Assembly: GCA_947175495.1 (NCBI GenBank)
Contig: CAMWNB010000002.1
Coordinates: forward strand, 1 to 64,000
Direction of reading: 5' to 3'
Origin: an uncultured Porphyromonadaceae bacterium
Lineage (GTDB): Bacteria; Bacteroidota; Bacteroidia; Bacteroidales; Muribaculaceae
Length of the DNA: 64,000 nucleotides
The notes beneath the pieces are model-generated. The model saw only the letters and a program-made list of their open reading frames with translations, made no database searches and had not been told where the DNA came from. A program made the position numbers and the translations under genes. Shown one piece after another: positions 7,643 through 16,600 of the stretch. Each line of letters opens with the position of its first letter. The first letter of the stretch is position 1.

Positions 7643-9961
7643 TTATAATTCAAGGCGCGATTTTTCGGAATTGCCGGCTCCGGTTCCACGGTAGCGGTCG
7701 CGAGAGGTGTTGAAGCGGTATTGCATGGTAAGCATGAACGAGCGGCCGGGAAAGTAGTCTTTCTGAACGATTCGCACAGCATCATTGTACATCATGGCGT
7801 CTCTCTGAGAGGAGTTGAACAGGTCCTTGGCCTCAAACGTAATGCTGAACGCATTGTTGAAAAAACCTTTGTAGACTTTTGCGTCGACATGCCATGGCGT
7901 ATTCGTCAGCTTCATGTTGTTGTCCCAATGATGTGTCATAAACTGAGCATCCACATTCATCCAGATGTCAAATGGCAGATGAATGGCGTTCTGCCATTGA
8001 AGCAGAAAACCCGGAGTGGTCATTCTCATCGGACTGCCGTCGACGGGGAGAGTGAGCCACTGCTTCATTAGGCCGGCATTCAGGCGCGGCTGCCATGCGC
8101 CCACCTTGAATTGGCCACCAGCAAATGCCTGGAAATAGTGGCGGTGGTCGAGGTTGGCGGTTCTGATAATAGTTGCTTCTCCATCGGCTCCGTACGGTTC
8201 GGTGGTGTGGTACACGCCATCCTTGAAATATGTGTACGACAACTGTACGAAGAACTGCCGCCATTGCGCCATGTATTCCACCGTCTGCATTTTCGTGGGT
8301 TTCAGATATGGATTTCCGGTTTCGTAAGTGAGGCGGTTGATATAGCTGACGGCTCCGTCAAGCTGTCCGTAGCCGGGACGCACGGTTTTGCCGGAATAGT
8401 TCAGTCCCATGCGGATTGGGCCGACCGGTGCGGCCACATTCAGCGACGGGAAGATATTGTTGTAGGTTTTGCTTTGGCTGCCGCGCAGTAGTCCGGATTC
8501 GTAATAGTCGAATTTCACATGTTCGTAGCGCAGTCCGGCTACGATGCTGAAAGGGCCGAACTGTTGTGCTATCTCCGCAAACGCGGCGATGTTGGTTTCG
8601 TTCACTCTGTTGTCGGCGTCAGGTACTTCAGGGATGTTGGCTGTGAAAATGTCGGTGGTGCGCGTGTCGGTGTATTCCTCGCCCATCTCTATCTGCCCGT
8701 GCCCCAAAGGATGACATATGATCAGTTTCTCGGCGAACATGCGGTTGTGGTTGACAGAGAGTGTGCTGACTGTGCGGTCTTCGCCCATTTCGCAGAGCTC
8801 GTGGCTGAAGGCGCGCTCCTTGTTTTTATACCATATATAGTCGGCGTTGAAATCAATAGAGAACTTCCCGACTGAACCGTAATAATACAGATTGGCGTAA
8901 TGCCGGGGCTGAGCCGTCGATTCATTGTTGACATCGGAATTGTAGCGGTCAATTAAAATGCCATCCTGCCACACTTCGCTTGGAATCGTCCCGACGAGAG
9001 AGTGTAGGTTCCGGCTGTTTTGATAATAGGCTCCGATGCTGTGCCTGTCGTCAATCATGTATGAGAATCCGATTTTTCCTGTCATGTCGTTGTAGGACTG
9101 CTTGCCTGACGTGCGGAACGTCTGGTCGTATGTGCCGGAAGATGTTGTGGTTGTCATGTCGTTCGTGCGGTCGATGCGGTTGTTGCCATGCCACCATCCG
9201 TAGTTGGCGAACAGTTCGAGACCACGGGTGCGGTACTTCAAGTCGACCGAGTTGCCTGTGCGGAAATAGTGGAGGAAGCCGTTGTCGGAGCGGAGGGTGC
9301 CACTGATGCCGTCGCCTTTGGGCGGTTTTGTGCGAATCAAAATTACGGACTTTACATCTGCAGCGTAAGCCGCCCCGGGATTCGTTATTACCGATACGTT
9401 TTTAATGTCCTGTGAATTGAGTTGCGCGAGTTCTTGAAGATCGTTGACTTTTCGTCCGTTGATGCGGATTTCGGGTGTTCCTTTGCCGAAGACTTCAAGC
9501 GAGCCTCCGTTGTCGACGACCATCGGCACTCGCATGAGCACATCGTTGGCTGTCCCGGCGATGGCGAGCGGGCTATTCTCAACGTTGGTGACAAGCGCGT
9601 TGCCTTTCAGAGTAGTGGTCGGACGCGTGGCGCGGACTACCACCTCGCCGAGTTCCACAGAGGACGGGGTGAGTCTTATCGTGCCCATGTTGCCCGACGG
9701 CGGCACTGAAAGCTCGGAACTTTCGTAGCCGACAAAGGAAACTTTTGCGATAAGGCTGGCCGATGTGTCAGTGGAAATGGAGAACGCGCCGGCTTGGTCG
9801 GTCACTGTGCCCGTGATATAGGTTGAGTCGTGATACAGCACTACATTGACGTAGTCGAGCGGGGTGTCGTTTTCTCCGACTACTTTTCCGGAAATCTCTC
9901 TGCCATGGATTGCAGTCGCGGCCATAAATGCCATTAGAAATGTAAGGATTGTTGTTTTCAT
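7643..9961 (-). CDS. TonB-dependent receptor-like outer-membrane beta-barrel protein
   Basis: A 772-residue outer-membrane protein. It has a signal peptide (MKTTILTFLMAFMAATAIHG), a carboxypeptidase-regulatory-like beta-sandwich at about residues 20-105 (GREISGKVVGENDTPLDYVNVVL), a plug domain (VMRVPMVVDNGGSLEVFGKG, INGRKV) and a long beta-barrel of the outer-membrane beta-barrel family. The last residues (SRLEL) do not show the classical terminal aromatic residue. Substrate is unknown. The gene is monocistronic and preceded by an inverted repeat in the leader. Its stop codon is the target duplication of the mini-MITE. Confidence 0.85.
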   Translation of the reverse strand: MKTTILTFLMAFMAATAIHGREISGKVVGENDTPLDYVNVVLYHDSTYITGTVTDQAGAFSISTDTSASLIAKVSFVGYESSELSVPPSGNMGTIRLTPSSVELGEVVVRATRPTTTLKGNALVTNVENSPLAIAGTANDVLMRVPMVVDNGGSLEVFGKGTPEIRINGRKVNDLQELAQLNSQDIKNVSVITNPGAAYAADVKSVILIRTKPPKGDGISGTLRSDNGFLHYFRTGNSVDLKYRTRGLELFANYGWWHGNNRIDRTNDMTTTTSSGTYDQTFRTSGKQSYNDMTGKIGFSYMIDDRHSIGAYYQNSRNLHSLVGTIPSEVWQDGILIDRYNSDVNNESTAQPRHYANLYYYGSVGKFSIDFNADYIWYKNKERAFSHELCEMGEDRTVSTLSVNHNRMFAEKLIICHPLGHGQIEMGEEYTDTRTTDIFTANIPEVPDADNRVNETNIAAFAEIAQQFGPFSIVAGLRYEHVKFDYYESGLLRGSQSKTYNNIFPSLNVAAPVGPIRMGLNYSGKTVRPGYGQLDGAVSYINRLTYETGNPYLKPTKMQTVEYMAQWRQFFVQLSYTYFKDGVYHTTEPYGADGEATIIRTANLDHRHYFQAFAGGQFKVGAWQPRLNAGLMKQWLTLPVDGSPMRMTTPGFLLQWQNAIHLPFDIWMNVDAQFMTHHWDNNMKLTNTPWHVDAKVYKGFFNNAFSITFEAKDLFNSSQRDAMMYNDAVRIVQKDYFPGRSFMLTMQYRFNTSRDRYRGTGAGNSEKSRLEL

Positions 9962-9965
9962 TTTA

Positions 9966-9999
9966 CATCAGAATTTAATGTTTTTCTGATGCAAAATTA
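9966..9999 (-). promoter_or_regulatory. -7 box and leader inverted repeat of the receptor gene
   Basis: On the minus strand TAATTTTG (9992-9999) is a -7 box. It is followed immediately by an 8-bp inverted repeat, CATCAGAA ... TTCTGATG (9966-9973 and 9984-9991), ending 4 bp before the start codon. The repeat could be an operator or a hairpin close to the ribosome-binding region. Confidence 0.45.
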
Positions 10000-10120
10000 G
10001 GTCTGAAAGGATTTTAACTCCAAATGTAAAAGTCTTAATGCGGGATGCGCAACCGGCTGAATATCAGCGGTTGCATGTTTTGAAAATCTTAATGCTGCGG
10101 TGCGGTGTCTAAATGGTCTC

Positions 10121-11785
10121 TTATCCTCGGGACGGGTTCTTCAAGAATCCGATGATGTCTTCTTTCCCGGGCACTCCGAGTTTCTTCCTTATCGAGGATT
10201 TTCTGACATAGATAGTGGAAGTGGTCTGTCCTGTGATCACGCTGATTTCCTTTGTCGAGAAGCCAGCTACCATCAACACTATTATCTGGACCTCTTTCGG
10301 GTTTAAAAGTTCGCCATGCATTTCAAGGAGTTTGCTGTGGAATCCGGAATAAAGATTGTCGATCATCTCAAAGACCATGTTCCAGTCGACCAGCCCTCCG
10401 TCGGTGTTGCCGTCAAGTGATGTGATTCTGCGCAGCATCTCGCGATTCTGCTCGGTAGGTGCTTCCGCAACCATCTTGATTATGCCGAGCTGTTTGAGCA
10501 TTATGCTGCGCAGGGCTGACGAATCCGCTGCTTCGTTTGTGCGGACATTCGGTGCCGAGCGGTATTCGTCGACCATTTTTTGCAACGCTTCAATGCGCTC
10601 TTCGTTTTCCCGTTCCCTCTGGCGGCGCATAATGATAAGCCATGAGCTTCCGGCTAAGATCAAAAGAGAGGTAAGGCTTATAAGAAGTATAATCACAGTC
10701 TTGTGTTCGCTTTCTGCTTTTAAGGACAATGCGCGGTTGTTCTGTCGCAAGGCGCTGCGTTCGGATTCCCATTGTGAGGCTTTCATGCGGTTGAAGCGCT
10801 CGTTCTGGCGATTGTTCAGTCCGTTGATGTGCATCAGCTTGATACGCCCGGACTGCTTGAAGTCGATTATGGCGTGGAGCAGATTGCTGTAGCTGCGGAA
10901 GTAGGCGTCGTCGTCGCCTCTCAATCCCGCAGCTATGCTGTCGGCCAATGCGAGATGATGTTCCGCACGATCCGCATCTCCGGCATTCAGTGCATTTATC
11001 GCGTATTGAAAATGCAGATAGTCGGCCGCGCCATTGTCGTGGCCGGCTCTGCTGAATATCTCACCGACAAGTCGGTCGCTTTCATCATTGCGTCCCATCT
11101 CAGTCAGCAACTGCGCTTTTTCTATTTCTAACATGAAATGCTTGTCGCCACATCTGTTGTTGCGGGCTTCGCCGATAAGCTCATCAATAATATAAATGGC
11201 AGAGTCGGTTTCGCCTGCATATTCATAAGCGGAAGAAAGCATGTAGCGGGCCTCGGTCTTGCGCAATGGATCCGTCTCGATCCGGTATAGCCTTTTTGCC
11301 AGTGGGACAAGCTGTCGTCCTTGATACTCAGCGGCTCCGAGCAGAGTGCGTACTCTTAATGCCCGGACCATTATCGAATCCGGCACCGCCGACAATCCGG
11401 CAATGGAATCAAGCAGTGCTATTGCACCCGGAGTGTCGCCTACCCAAAACTTATACCAGGCAAATGCTATACCGCTTTGAATGTCTTTCTCAATATCTTT
11501 TCCACGAAAATAATTGTGAGCGAATGAAATCAGAGAATCTCCAATCATGGAGTGGTTGCGGGACATATTGCCGTAGGCTTTCAGATAGTGGTATTTCGCA
11601 CGCATGGAGTCAACGGAGAGCTCGGAGGGGTCGATGGCATCTAAAATAGACAATGCGCTGTCTGTATCGTAGAGCATGACTTTTTCGGCACGGTCTATGT
11701 CTTTGCCATATTGCGAATTTGATTTTGTGCAAGAAGCCGCGTAAAAAGCAATTACCGCAATTATCCCGTATATGATTCGTTTCAT
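10121..11785 (-). CDS. TPR-containing membrane-anchored regulator with C-terminal LuxR-type HTH
   Basis: A 554-residue protein with a lipoprotein-like N-terminus (FYAASC). Several TPR-like helical repeats span roughly residues 30-330, a single membrane helix lies around 365-385 (VIILLISLTSLLILAGSSWLII), a coiled-coil follows, and the C-terminal helix-turn-helix (LNPKEVQIIVLMVAGFSTKEIS...RKKLGV) is of the LuxR/GerE type. This architecture is common in Bacteroidales and is taken to couple envelope sensing to transcription. The gene stands alone; a TATATTTG box lies at 11878-11885. Confidence 0.8.
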   Translation of the reverse strand: MKRIIYGIIAVIAFYAASCTKSNSQYGKDIDRAEKVMLYDTDSALSILDAIDPSELSVDSMRAKYHYLKAYGNMSRNHSMIGDSLISFAHNYFRGKDIEKDIQSGIAFAWYKFWVGDTPGAIALLDSIAGLSAVPDSIMVRALRVRTLLGAAEYQGRQLVPLAKRLYRIETDPLRKTEARYMLSSAYEYAGETDSAIYIIDELIGEARNNRCGDKHFMLEIEKAQLLTEMGRNDESDRLVGEIFSRAGHDNGAADYLHFQYAINALNAGDADRAEHHLALADSIAAGLRGDDDAYFRSYSNLLHAIIDFKQSGRIKLMHINGLNNRQNERFNRMKASQWESERSALRQNNRALSLKAESEHKTVIILLISLTSLLILAGSSWLIIMRRQRERENEERIEALQKMVDEYRSAPNVRTNEAADSSALRSIMLKQLGIIKMVAEAPTEQNREMLRRITSLDGNTDGGLVDWNMVFEMIDNLYSGFHSKLLEMHGELLNPKEVQIIVLMVAGFSTKEISVITGQTTSTIYVRKSSIRKKLGVPGKEDIIGFLKNPSRG

Positions 11786-11877
11786 CAGATCAACTCGTGT
11801 TTATTTTAAGCAAGCTCTTAGTACGATGGACAGGCAGGGGCTATGATCTGCTGATTGCTCCCCGATAATCCAATTTA

Positions 11878-11885
11878 CAAATATA
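11878..11885 (-). promoter_or_regulatory. -7 box (TATATTTG) for the TPR/HTH gene
   Basis: TAnnTTTG box about 90 bp upstream of the start on the minus strand. No clear -33 element was identified. Confidence 0.45.
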
Positions 11886-11958
11886 GCACATGTAATCGAA
11901 ACGGGCAATACATATCGTGCTTTTCATGTATATAAAGTCAGTAAGGTCGCAGAAAACG

Positions 11959-12003
11959 AAACTGCACCCTGAAGTCTTGTGCTTGACTTGCAGGGTGCAG
12001 TTT
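11959..12003 (-). terminator. Rho-independent terminator after the LEA-like gene
   Basis: Perfect 13-bp stem AAACTGCACCCTG / CAGGGTGCAGTTT, extended inside by AAGTC/GACTT. On the minus strand it is followed by CGTTTTC. It lies just downstream of the LEA-like gene. Confidence 0.85.
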
Positions 12004-12027
12004 GTGTTTGTTTTCGTGGAAGGATGC

Positions 12028-12372
12028 TCAGTCGAGTTTGTCGCTGAGGCCATGGAGCTTGTCGGCGATGTTGTCGAGAGCATCGGCTGCGGCGCCTTTT
12101 ACTTTGTCGGTGAGGCCGGCGGCCTTCTCTTTGAGGTTGTCGGTGAGGCCGGCGGCTTTTTCCTTGAGGTCGCCGGCGACGTCGGCGGCTTTGGCTTTAA
12201 GATCGGCGGCGCCGGCCTGTGCGTTGGCTTTTACGTCGGCTGATTCGGCCTTTACATCCTGCTTGACGGCTTCGGTTTCGGCTTCGGTGGCCACCTGCGC
12301 GGCTTCTGCAGCCTGTGTGGCTTTTTCTTTGGCTACGGCTGCGGCCTCGCCTGCGAGTTTCTGATAATCCAT
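12028..12372 (-). CDS. LEA/apolipoprotein-like Ala-Lys-rich helical protein
   Basis: A 114-residue protein made almost entirely of Ala, Lys, Asp, Glu and Val, with no signal peptide or membrane helix. It contains degenerate 11-residue repeats (DLKEKAAGLTD and DVKAESADVKA types) of the kind found in late-embryogenesis-abundant and apolipoprotein-like helices. Such proteins are often stress-related and bind membranes or stay disordered until drying; the role here is inference. It has its own terminator. Confidence 0.7.
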   Translation of the reverse strand: MDYQKLAGEAAAVAKEKATQAAEAAQVATEAETEAVKQDVKAESADVKANAQAGAADLKAKAADVAGDLKEKAAGLTDNLKEKAAGLTDKVKGAAADALDNIADKLHGLSDKLD

Positions 12373-12430
12373 AATTCTTGCGTTTTAATTGAGTTTGTTG
12401 TATCAGAAACGCATGGAGCGGGCGGATGGT

Positions 12431-13504
12431 TCAGCGGCGGGCGCGCATGTAAAGCACTATGGCCACGATAGTGAAGATGGTGTTCGGTATCCACATGGCC
12501 ACAAGAGGCGACGTCAGTCCCGACAGGGCGAAGGTCTGCGTGATGGTCATGAACAGGATATAGCTGAAGCTGAGCACCAGGCCGATGCCGATGTTGACTC
12601 CCATGCCGCCTTTCACCTTTCGGCTCGAGAGGGTCATGCCAATGACAGTGAGGATGAATGCTGCTGCGGTCATGGCAAAGCGGCGGTGGTACTCTACCTC
12701 GAAGCTGGCAATGTTGCCCACGCCGCGCCGGCGTTGTCCGTCGATATATTCCGCCAGGTCGGGAGTGGTCATCTTCTCATGGTCATTCTTGGAGATGAGA
12801 AAGTCGCGAGGCTCGAAGGGGATGATGGTGTCGAGGCGCGAGCCGCGTGTGATGATTTCACGGTCGTCGCGGAAGTCGCGTATCACATAGTCGTTGACGC
12901 GCCAGTTGTAGAGGGTGTCCCACACGATGCTCTGTGCTGTGAGGCGCGAGCGCAGGCGCTTCTGCTCGTCGAAACTTTCGAGCGAGAAACGTGCTCCGGT
13001 CTTTGTGATGTTGTCGTAGCGGCTCATGTAGGCAATCTGGCCCGGCTGCACCATCAGCATGATGTTGGAACCATAGTCAACGCGCTTGTTTTTAACGTAG
13101 GTGTTGGTGTAGTTGATGCGCTTGACGTTGGCGGGCGGAATTATGTAGGCGTCGAGGACGAAAGTGGCTGAGGCGATTACGGCCGCTGCCACCAGGTAGG
13201 GCCGCAGGAGACGGCCGAAGCTCATGCCGGTGGACAGCATGGCTATAATCTCGCTGTCGCCGGCCAGCTTGGATGTGAAGAAGATGACGGCGATGAAGGT
13301 GAACAGCGGCGAGAACTGGTTGGCAAAATATGGAAGGAAGTTGACGTAGTACTCAAGTATGGTGGCGCGCAGAGGCGCCTTGAGGAAGGCGTCCAACTTC
13401 TCGTTGATGTCGAACATGACCACGATGGCCAGCAGCAGGATGATGGCGAAAACGTAGGTGCCGAGAAACTTTCGTATTATGTAGCGGTCGAGAATCTTGA
13501 ACAT
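12431..13504 (-). CDS. lptG: LptF/LptG-family lipopolysaccharide export permease
   Basis: A 357-residue inner-membrane protein. The N-terminal helix follows LDRYIIRKFLGTYVFA, an LptG/YjgP signature; there are three membrane helices in the first 130 residues, a periplasmic beta-jellyroll, and three C-terminal helices. It is a permease subunit of the ABC machine that extracts LPS from the inner membrane and feeds the OstA/LptA bridge. It begins 12 nt after tgt and is cotranscribed with it. Whether it is LptF or LptG cannot be decided from this window. Confidence 0.88.
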   Translation of the reverse strand: MFKILDRYIIRKFLGTYVFAIILLLAIVVMFDINEKLDAFLKAPLRATILEYYVNFLPYFANQFSPLFTFIAVIFFTSKLAGDSEIIAMLSTGMSFGRLLRPYLVAAAVIASATFVLDAYIIPPANVKRINYTNTYVKNKRVDYGSNIMLMVQPGQIAYMSRYDNITKTGARFSLESFDEQKRLRSRLTAQSIVWDTLYNWRVNDYVIRDFRDDREIITRGSRLDTIIPFEPRDFLISKNDHEKMTTPDLAEYIDGQRRRGVGNIASFEVEYHRRFAMTAAAFILTVIGMTLSSRKVKGGMGVNIGIGLVLSFSYILFMTITQTFALSGLTSPLVAMWIPNTIFTIVAIVLYMRARR

Positions 13505-13516
13505 GGCATGGTGATG

Positions 13517-14647
13517 CTACAGGCGTCGGTTCACGCGCTCAAGCATGTCGCGTTTCCATGTGGGGAAGTCGCCGGTCTGGATGTGCTTGCGCGCTTCGCC
13601 CGCGAGCCAGAGGTAAAATGCAAGATTATGGATTGAGGCTATCTGCATTGCCAGCAGTTCGTCGGCGATGAAAAGGTGGCGCACATAGGCTTTGGTGTAC
13701 ACATGGTCCACTTCTGCCGGGCCGTCCTCCTGCAGGGGCGAAAAGTCGTCGGCCCACTTGCGGTTGCGCATGTTCATGGTGCCATGGGCAGTGAACAGCA
13801 TGCCGTTGCGGGCGTTGCGGGTGGGCATTACGCAGTCCATCATGTCTACGCCGCGGTCGATGGCCTCCAGGATGTTGGCCGGAGTGCCTACGCCCATGAG
13901 GTAGCGCGGGCGGTCCTTGGGCAGAATGTCGTTGACAACTTCTATCATTTCGTACATCACCTCGGTGGGTTCGCCCACGGCAAGGCCGCCTATGGCATTG
14001 CCCTCGGCGCCCAGGTCGGCGACGTGGCGCGCTGCATCACGGCGCAGGTCGGGATATGTGCAGCCCTGCACAATCGGGAAAAATGCCTGCGAGTGGCCGT
14101 AGAGGGGTTCTGTCTCGCGGAAATGGCGCCATCCGCGTTCCAGCCAGCGCTGCGTGAGCCGCAATGAACGCTCGGCGTAGGTGCGGTCGGCGTCGCCGGG
14201 AGTGCACTCGTCAAGGGCCATCATGATGTCGGAGCCGATGATGCGCTGGGTGTCGACCACGTTTTCCGGTGTGAAAAGGTGGCGCGAGCCGTCGATGTGG
14301 CTGCGGAAATGGGCGCCTTCTTCGGTGAGTTTGCGACGTTCGCTGAGGGAGAACACCTGGAAGCCGCCGCTGTCGGTGAGGATGGGGCGGTCCCAGCCGT
14401 TGAAGCGGTGCAGGCCTCCGGCCCTGCGCATGATGTCCATGCCGGGGCGCAGGTAGAGGTGATAGGTGTTGCCGAGAATTATCTGCGCTTTCACCTGCTC
14501 GCGCAGTTCGCTCATGTGCACGCCTTTGACGGCACCCTGTGTGCCCACGGGCATGAATATCGGCGTTTCGATGGTGCCGTGGTCAGTGTGTATCAGCCCG
14601 GCGCGTGCATCCGTGCCGGAACATGTGGCTTGTATGGTAAAATCCAT
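13517..14647 (-). CDS. tgt: tRNA-guanine transglycosylase (queuosine biosynthesis)
   Basis: A 376-residue cytosolic enzyme that replaces G34 with a queuine precursor in tRNAs with GUN anticodons. DSGGFQVFSL holds the proton-acceptor Asp, VQGCTYPDLR and GGLAVGEP shape the substrate pocket, and VDMMDCVMPTRNARNG holds the nucleophile Asp. The usual zinc motif C-x-C-x2-C just before AYxRHL is replaced by GPAEVDHVYTK, although the later SIHN histidine remains. The start was moved 7 codons downstream because the track start (a TTG) lies inside a TAACTTTG promoter box. lptG follows after 12 nt. Confidence 0.95.
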   Translation of the reverse strand: MDFTIQATCSGTDARAGLIHTDHGTIETPIFMPVGTQGAVKGVHMSELREQVKAQIILGNTYHLYLRPGMDIMRRAGGLHRFNGWDRPILTDSGGFQVFSLSERRKLTEEGAHFRSHIDGSRHLFTPENVVDTQRIIGSDIMMALDECTPGDADRTYAERSLRLTQRWLERGWRHFRETEPLYGHSQAFFPIVQGCTYPDLRRDAARHVADLGAEGNAIGGLAVGEPTEVMYEMIEVVNDILPKDRPRYLMGVGTPANILEAIDRGVDMMDCVMPTRNARNGMLFTAHGTMNMRNRKWADDFSPLQEDGPAEVDHVYTKAYVRHLFIADELLAMQIASIHNLAFYLWLAGEARKHIQTGDFPTWKRDMLERVNRRL

Positions 14648-14665
14648 TTTATGCGTTTTATCCCG

Positions 14666-14697
14666 CAAAGTTACAAAGAAAATGCGACACTGCGAAA
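14666..14697 (-). promoter_or_regulatory. Promoter of tgt-lptG
   Basis: TAACTTTG -7 box at 14666-14673 on the minus strand, with a weak TTTC at the -33 position 20 bp upstream. The ATG used for tgt lies 19 bp downstream. Confidence 0.6.
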
Positions 14698-14715
14698 CCT
14701 GGCGCTCCGTTTGCC

Positions 14716-15639
14716 TTATATGCCGCCGGTGTTGAGGACCGGCTGGGCGGGTTCGTCGGCGCAGAGCACCACAAGCATGTTGCTGACCATTGCAGCCTTG
14801 CGCTCGTCGTCGAGGCGCACCACATGTTCTTCTTCGAGCTGATGAAGAGCCATTTTCACCATGGATACGGCACCTTCCACGATTTTCTCTCGTGCCGAGA
14901 TGATTGCCGCCGCCTGCTGCCGGCGCAGCATCACTGCCGCGATTTCCGGTGCGTATGCAAGATAGTTGATTCGAGCTTCCACCACATGGATGCCTGCCAT
15001 GGCAAGACGTTCGTTGATTTTCTCTTCGAGCAGGTTGTTGATTTCCTCTCCGCCGCTGCGCAGGGTGATTTCGTCGTGCAGGCCATCGATGTTGTCGTAG
15101 GCGAACTGGCCGGTGACCTCGCGCAGAGCGGCGTCGCTTTGTATGCGCACGAAGGCTTCAAGGGCGGCGCTGTGGTTGGCGGATGTGAGCTGAATGTTGT
15201 TGCCGAATCCCGTCAGGCCGGGCGAGTCCACGTCGAAGATGGCGCGGTAGGTGTCCCTTACTTTCCATACAAGCACCATGCCTATCATAACGGGGTTGCC
15301 TATTTTGTCGTTGACCTTGATGGGCTCCACGTCCATGTTGTGGAGGCGCAGCGACACCTTGCGGCCTGTCATGAAGGGATTAACCCAAAAGAAGCCGGAC
15401 TCTGTGAACGTGCCGCGGTAGTTGCCGAAGAATATCATCACCCGGGCCTGGTTGGGCTGCTGCACGAAGAAGCCACCCCAAAAGAGCACCCACATGAGTG
15501 CGAGTATTCCCGCCGGAAGAGCCGGTGCGCTGAAATTGAGGAGACACAAAGCCATAAGCGCAGGAAGCGCTATTATCTGTATGAGCAGCATGAGAAAGCC
15601 ATTGACAGTGGCGCCGCTGTATTCGTATTCTTCGTTCAT
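14716..15639 (-). CDS. SPFH-domain (stomatin/prohibitin-like) membrane protein
   Basis: A 307-residue protein with two N-terminal membrane helices (about residues 10-60). An SPFH/Band 7 domain follows, starting FFVQQPNQARVMIFFGNYRGT and running to about 250 (VVEARINYLAYAPEIA..MLRRQQAAA.ISAREKIVEGAV), then a short helical tail. SPFH proteins form large ring-shaped membrane assemblies that organise microdomains or hold proteases. The start gives MNEEYEYSG, 25 nt after the stop of the TIR-Sel1 gene; tgt downstream has its own promoter, so this is a two-gene operon with the TIR-Sel1 protein. Confidence 0.85.
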   Translation of the reverse strand: MNEEYEYSGATVNGFLMLLIQIIALPALMALCLLNFSAPALPAGILALMWVLFWGGFFVQQPNQARVMIFFGNYRGTFTESGFFWVNPFMTGRKVSLRLHNMDVEPIKVNDKIGNPVMIGMVLVWKVRDTYRAIFDVDSPGLTGFGNNIQLTSANHSAALEAFVRIQSDAALREVTGQFAYDNIDGLHDEITLRSGGEEINNLLEEKINERLAMAGIHVVEARINYLAYAPEIAAVMLRRQQAAAIISAREKIVEGAVSMVKMALHQLEEEHVVRLDDERKAAMVSNMLVVLCADEPAQPVLNTGGI

Positions 15640-15664
15640 ATTGCTGTGCGACTGATTGTTGAGG

Positions 15665-16600
15665 TTATATTTTGCTGAGGGTCTCTCGGGCTTTTTCGTG
15701 GCCTTTGTCGGCGGCTGTCCGGAGCCAGCGATGCGCCTCGGAGAGATCTTTAGGTAGGCCTCCCAAACCGTTTTTGTAGAAGACGTAGAGGTTGTAGCAT
15801 GCGGTGGCATTCCCCATGTCGGCCGACTGGCGATATAGACGTGCGGCCTCGCGTTGGTCCTTGGGCACACCTTTGCCTACGTCGTAGCGATAGCCGAGTG
15901 AGCATAGCGCGTCGGCGTCGCCTTTGTCGGCGGCCAGTCGGAACAGACGCACTGCCTCGGCTTCGTTTTGGGCTACGCCTTCACCTTTGGAGTATTTTAG
16001 GGCAAGGTTGTATTGTGATGTTCTGTGGCCGGCGTTTGCCGCGAGTGTGTAAAGACGCACGGCTTCGGCATGGTCGCCCCGGCGGCTCGCGTCCACCCCG
16101 CTGTTGAACAGTCGGGAAAGTTCTACGGAGGTTTGCTTGCGTGCTTCGTTATCTTCGATTTCTTTGAGGAGTCTGCGTGCATCCTCATCGCCTTTGTCTG
16201 CGGCTTTCAGAAACCATTTTCGTGCCTCGTTGATGGATACAGGCAGTCCGCCAGTGCCATTCTTATAGTATAAGCCGAGGTTGTAGCATGCAATCGTGCT
16301 TCCTTGTTCGGCTGCCTTGCGGTAGATGCGCGCAGCCTCGCTCTTGTCCTGTGGCACACCTTTGCCTGTGGCGTAGCGATAGCCGAGCGCGCATTGTGCG
16401 TCGGTGTCGCCTTTGTCGGCCGCCAGTCGGAACAGGCGCGCTGCTTCGGCCTCGTTTTGAGCGACGCCTTCACCTTTGGAGTATTTCAAGGCGAGGTTGT
16501 ATTGTGCTGATGTGTGGCCGGCGTTTGCAGCGAGTGTATAGAAGCGAACGGCCTCGGCATGGTTCCCACGCTTGCTGGCATCAACGCCATCGTTGTACCA
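15665..16600 (-). repeat. Tandem in-gene duplication, period 489 bp (163 codons)
   Basis: Codons 151-313 and 314-461 of the TIR-Sel1 gene are near-identical at both protein and DNA level. For instance, stretches encoding KYSKGEGVAQNEAEA recur 489 bp apart. This indicates a fairly recent doubling of a block of four Sel1-like repeats. Confidence 0.85.

Noticed and set aside
11841-12083. 80-codon minus-strand ORF MLSTTSPTSS...
   Set aside because: It runs out of frame through the LEA-like gene end and through its terminator hairpin.
15665-16600. The 489-bp direct repeat as a mobile element or CRISPR-like array
   Set aside because: It is a coding duplication of Sel1 repeats in frame, without spacers or terminal repeats.
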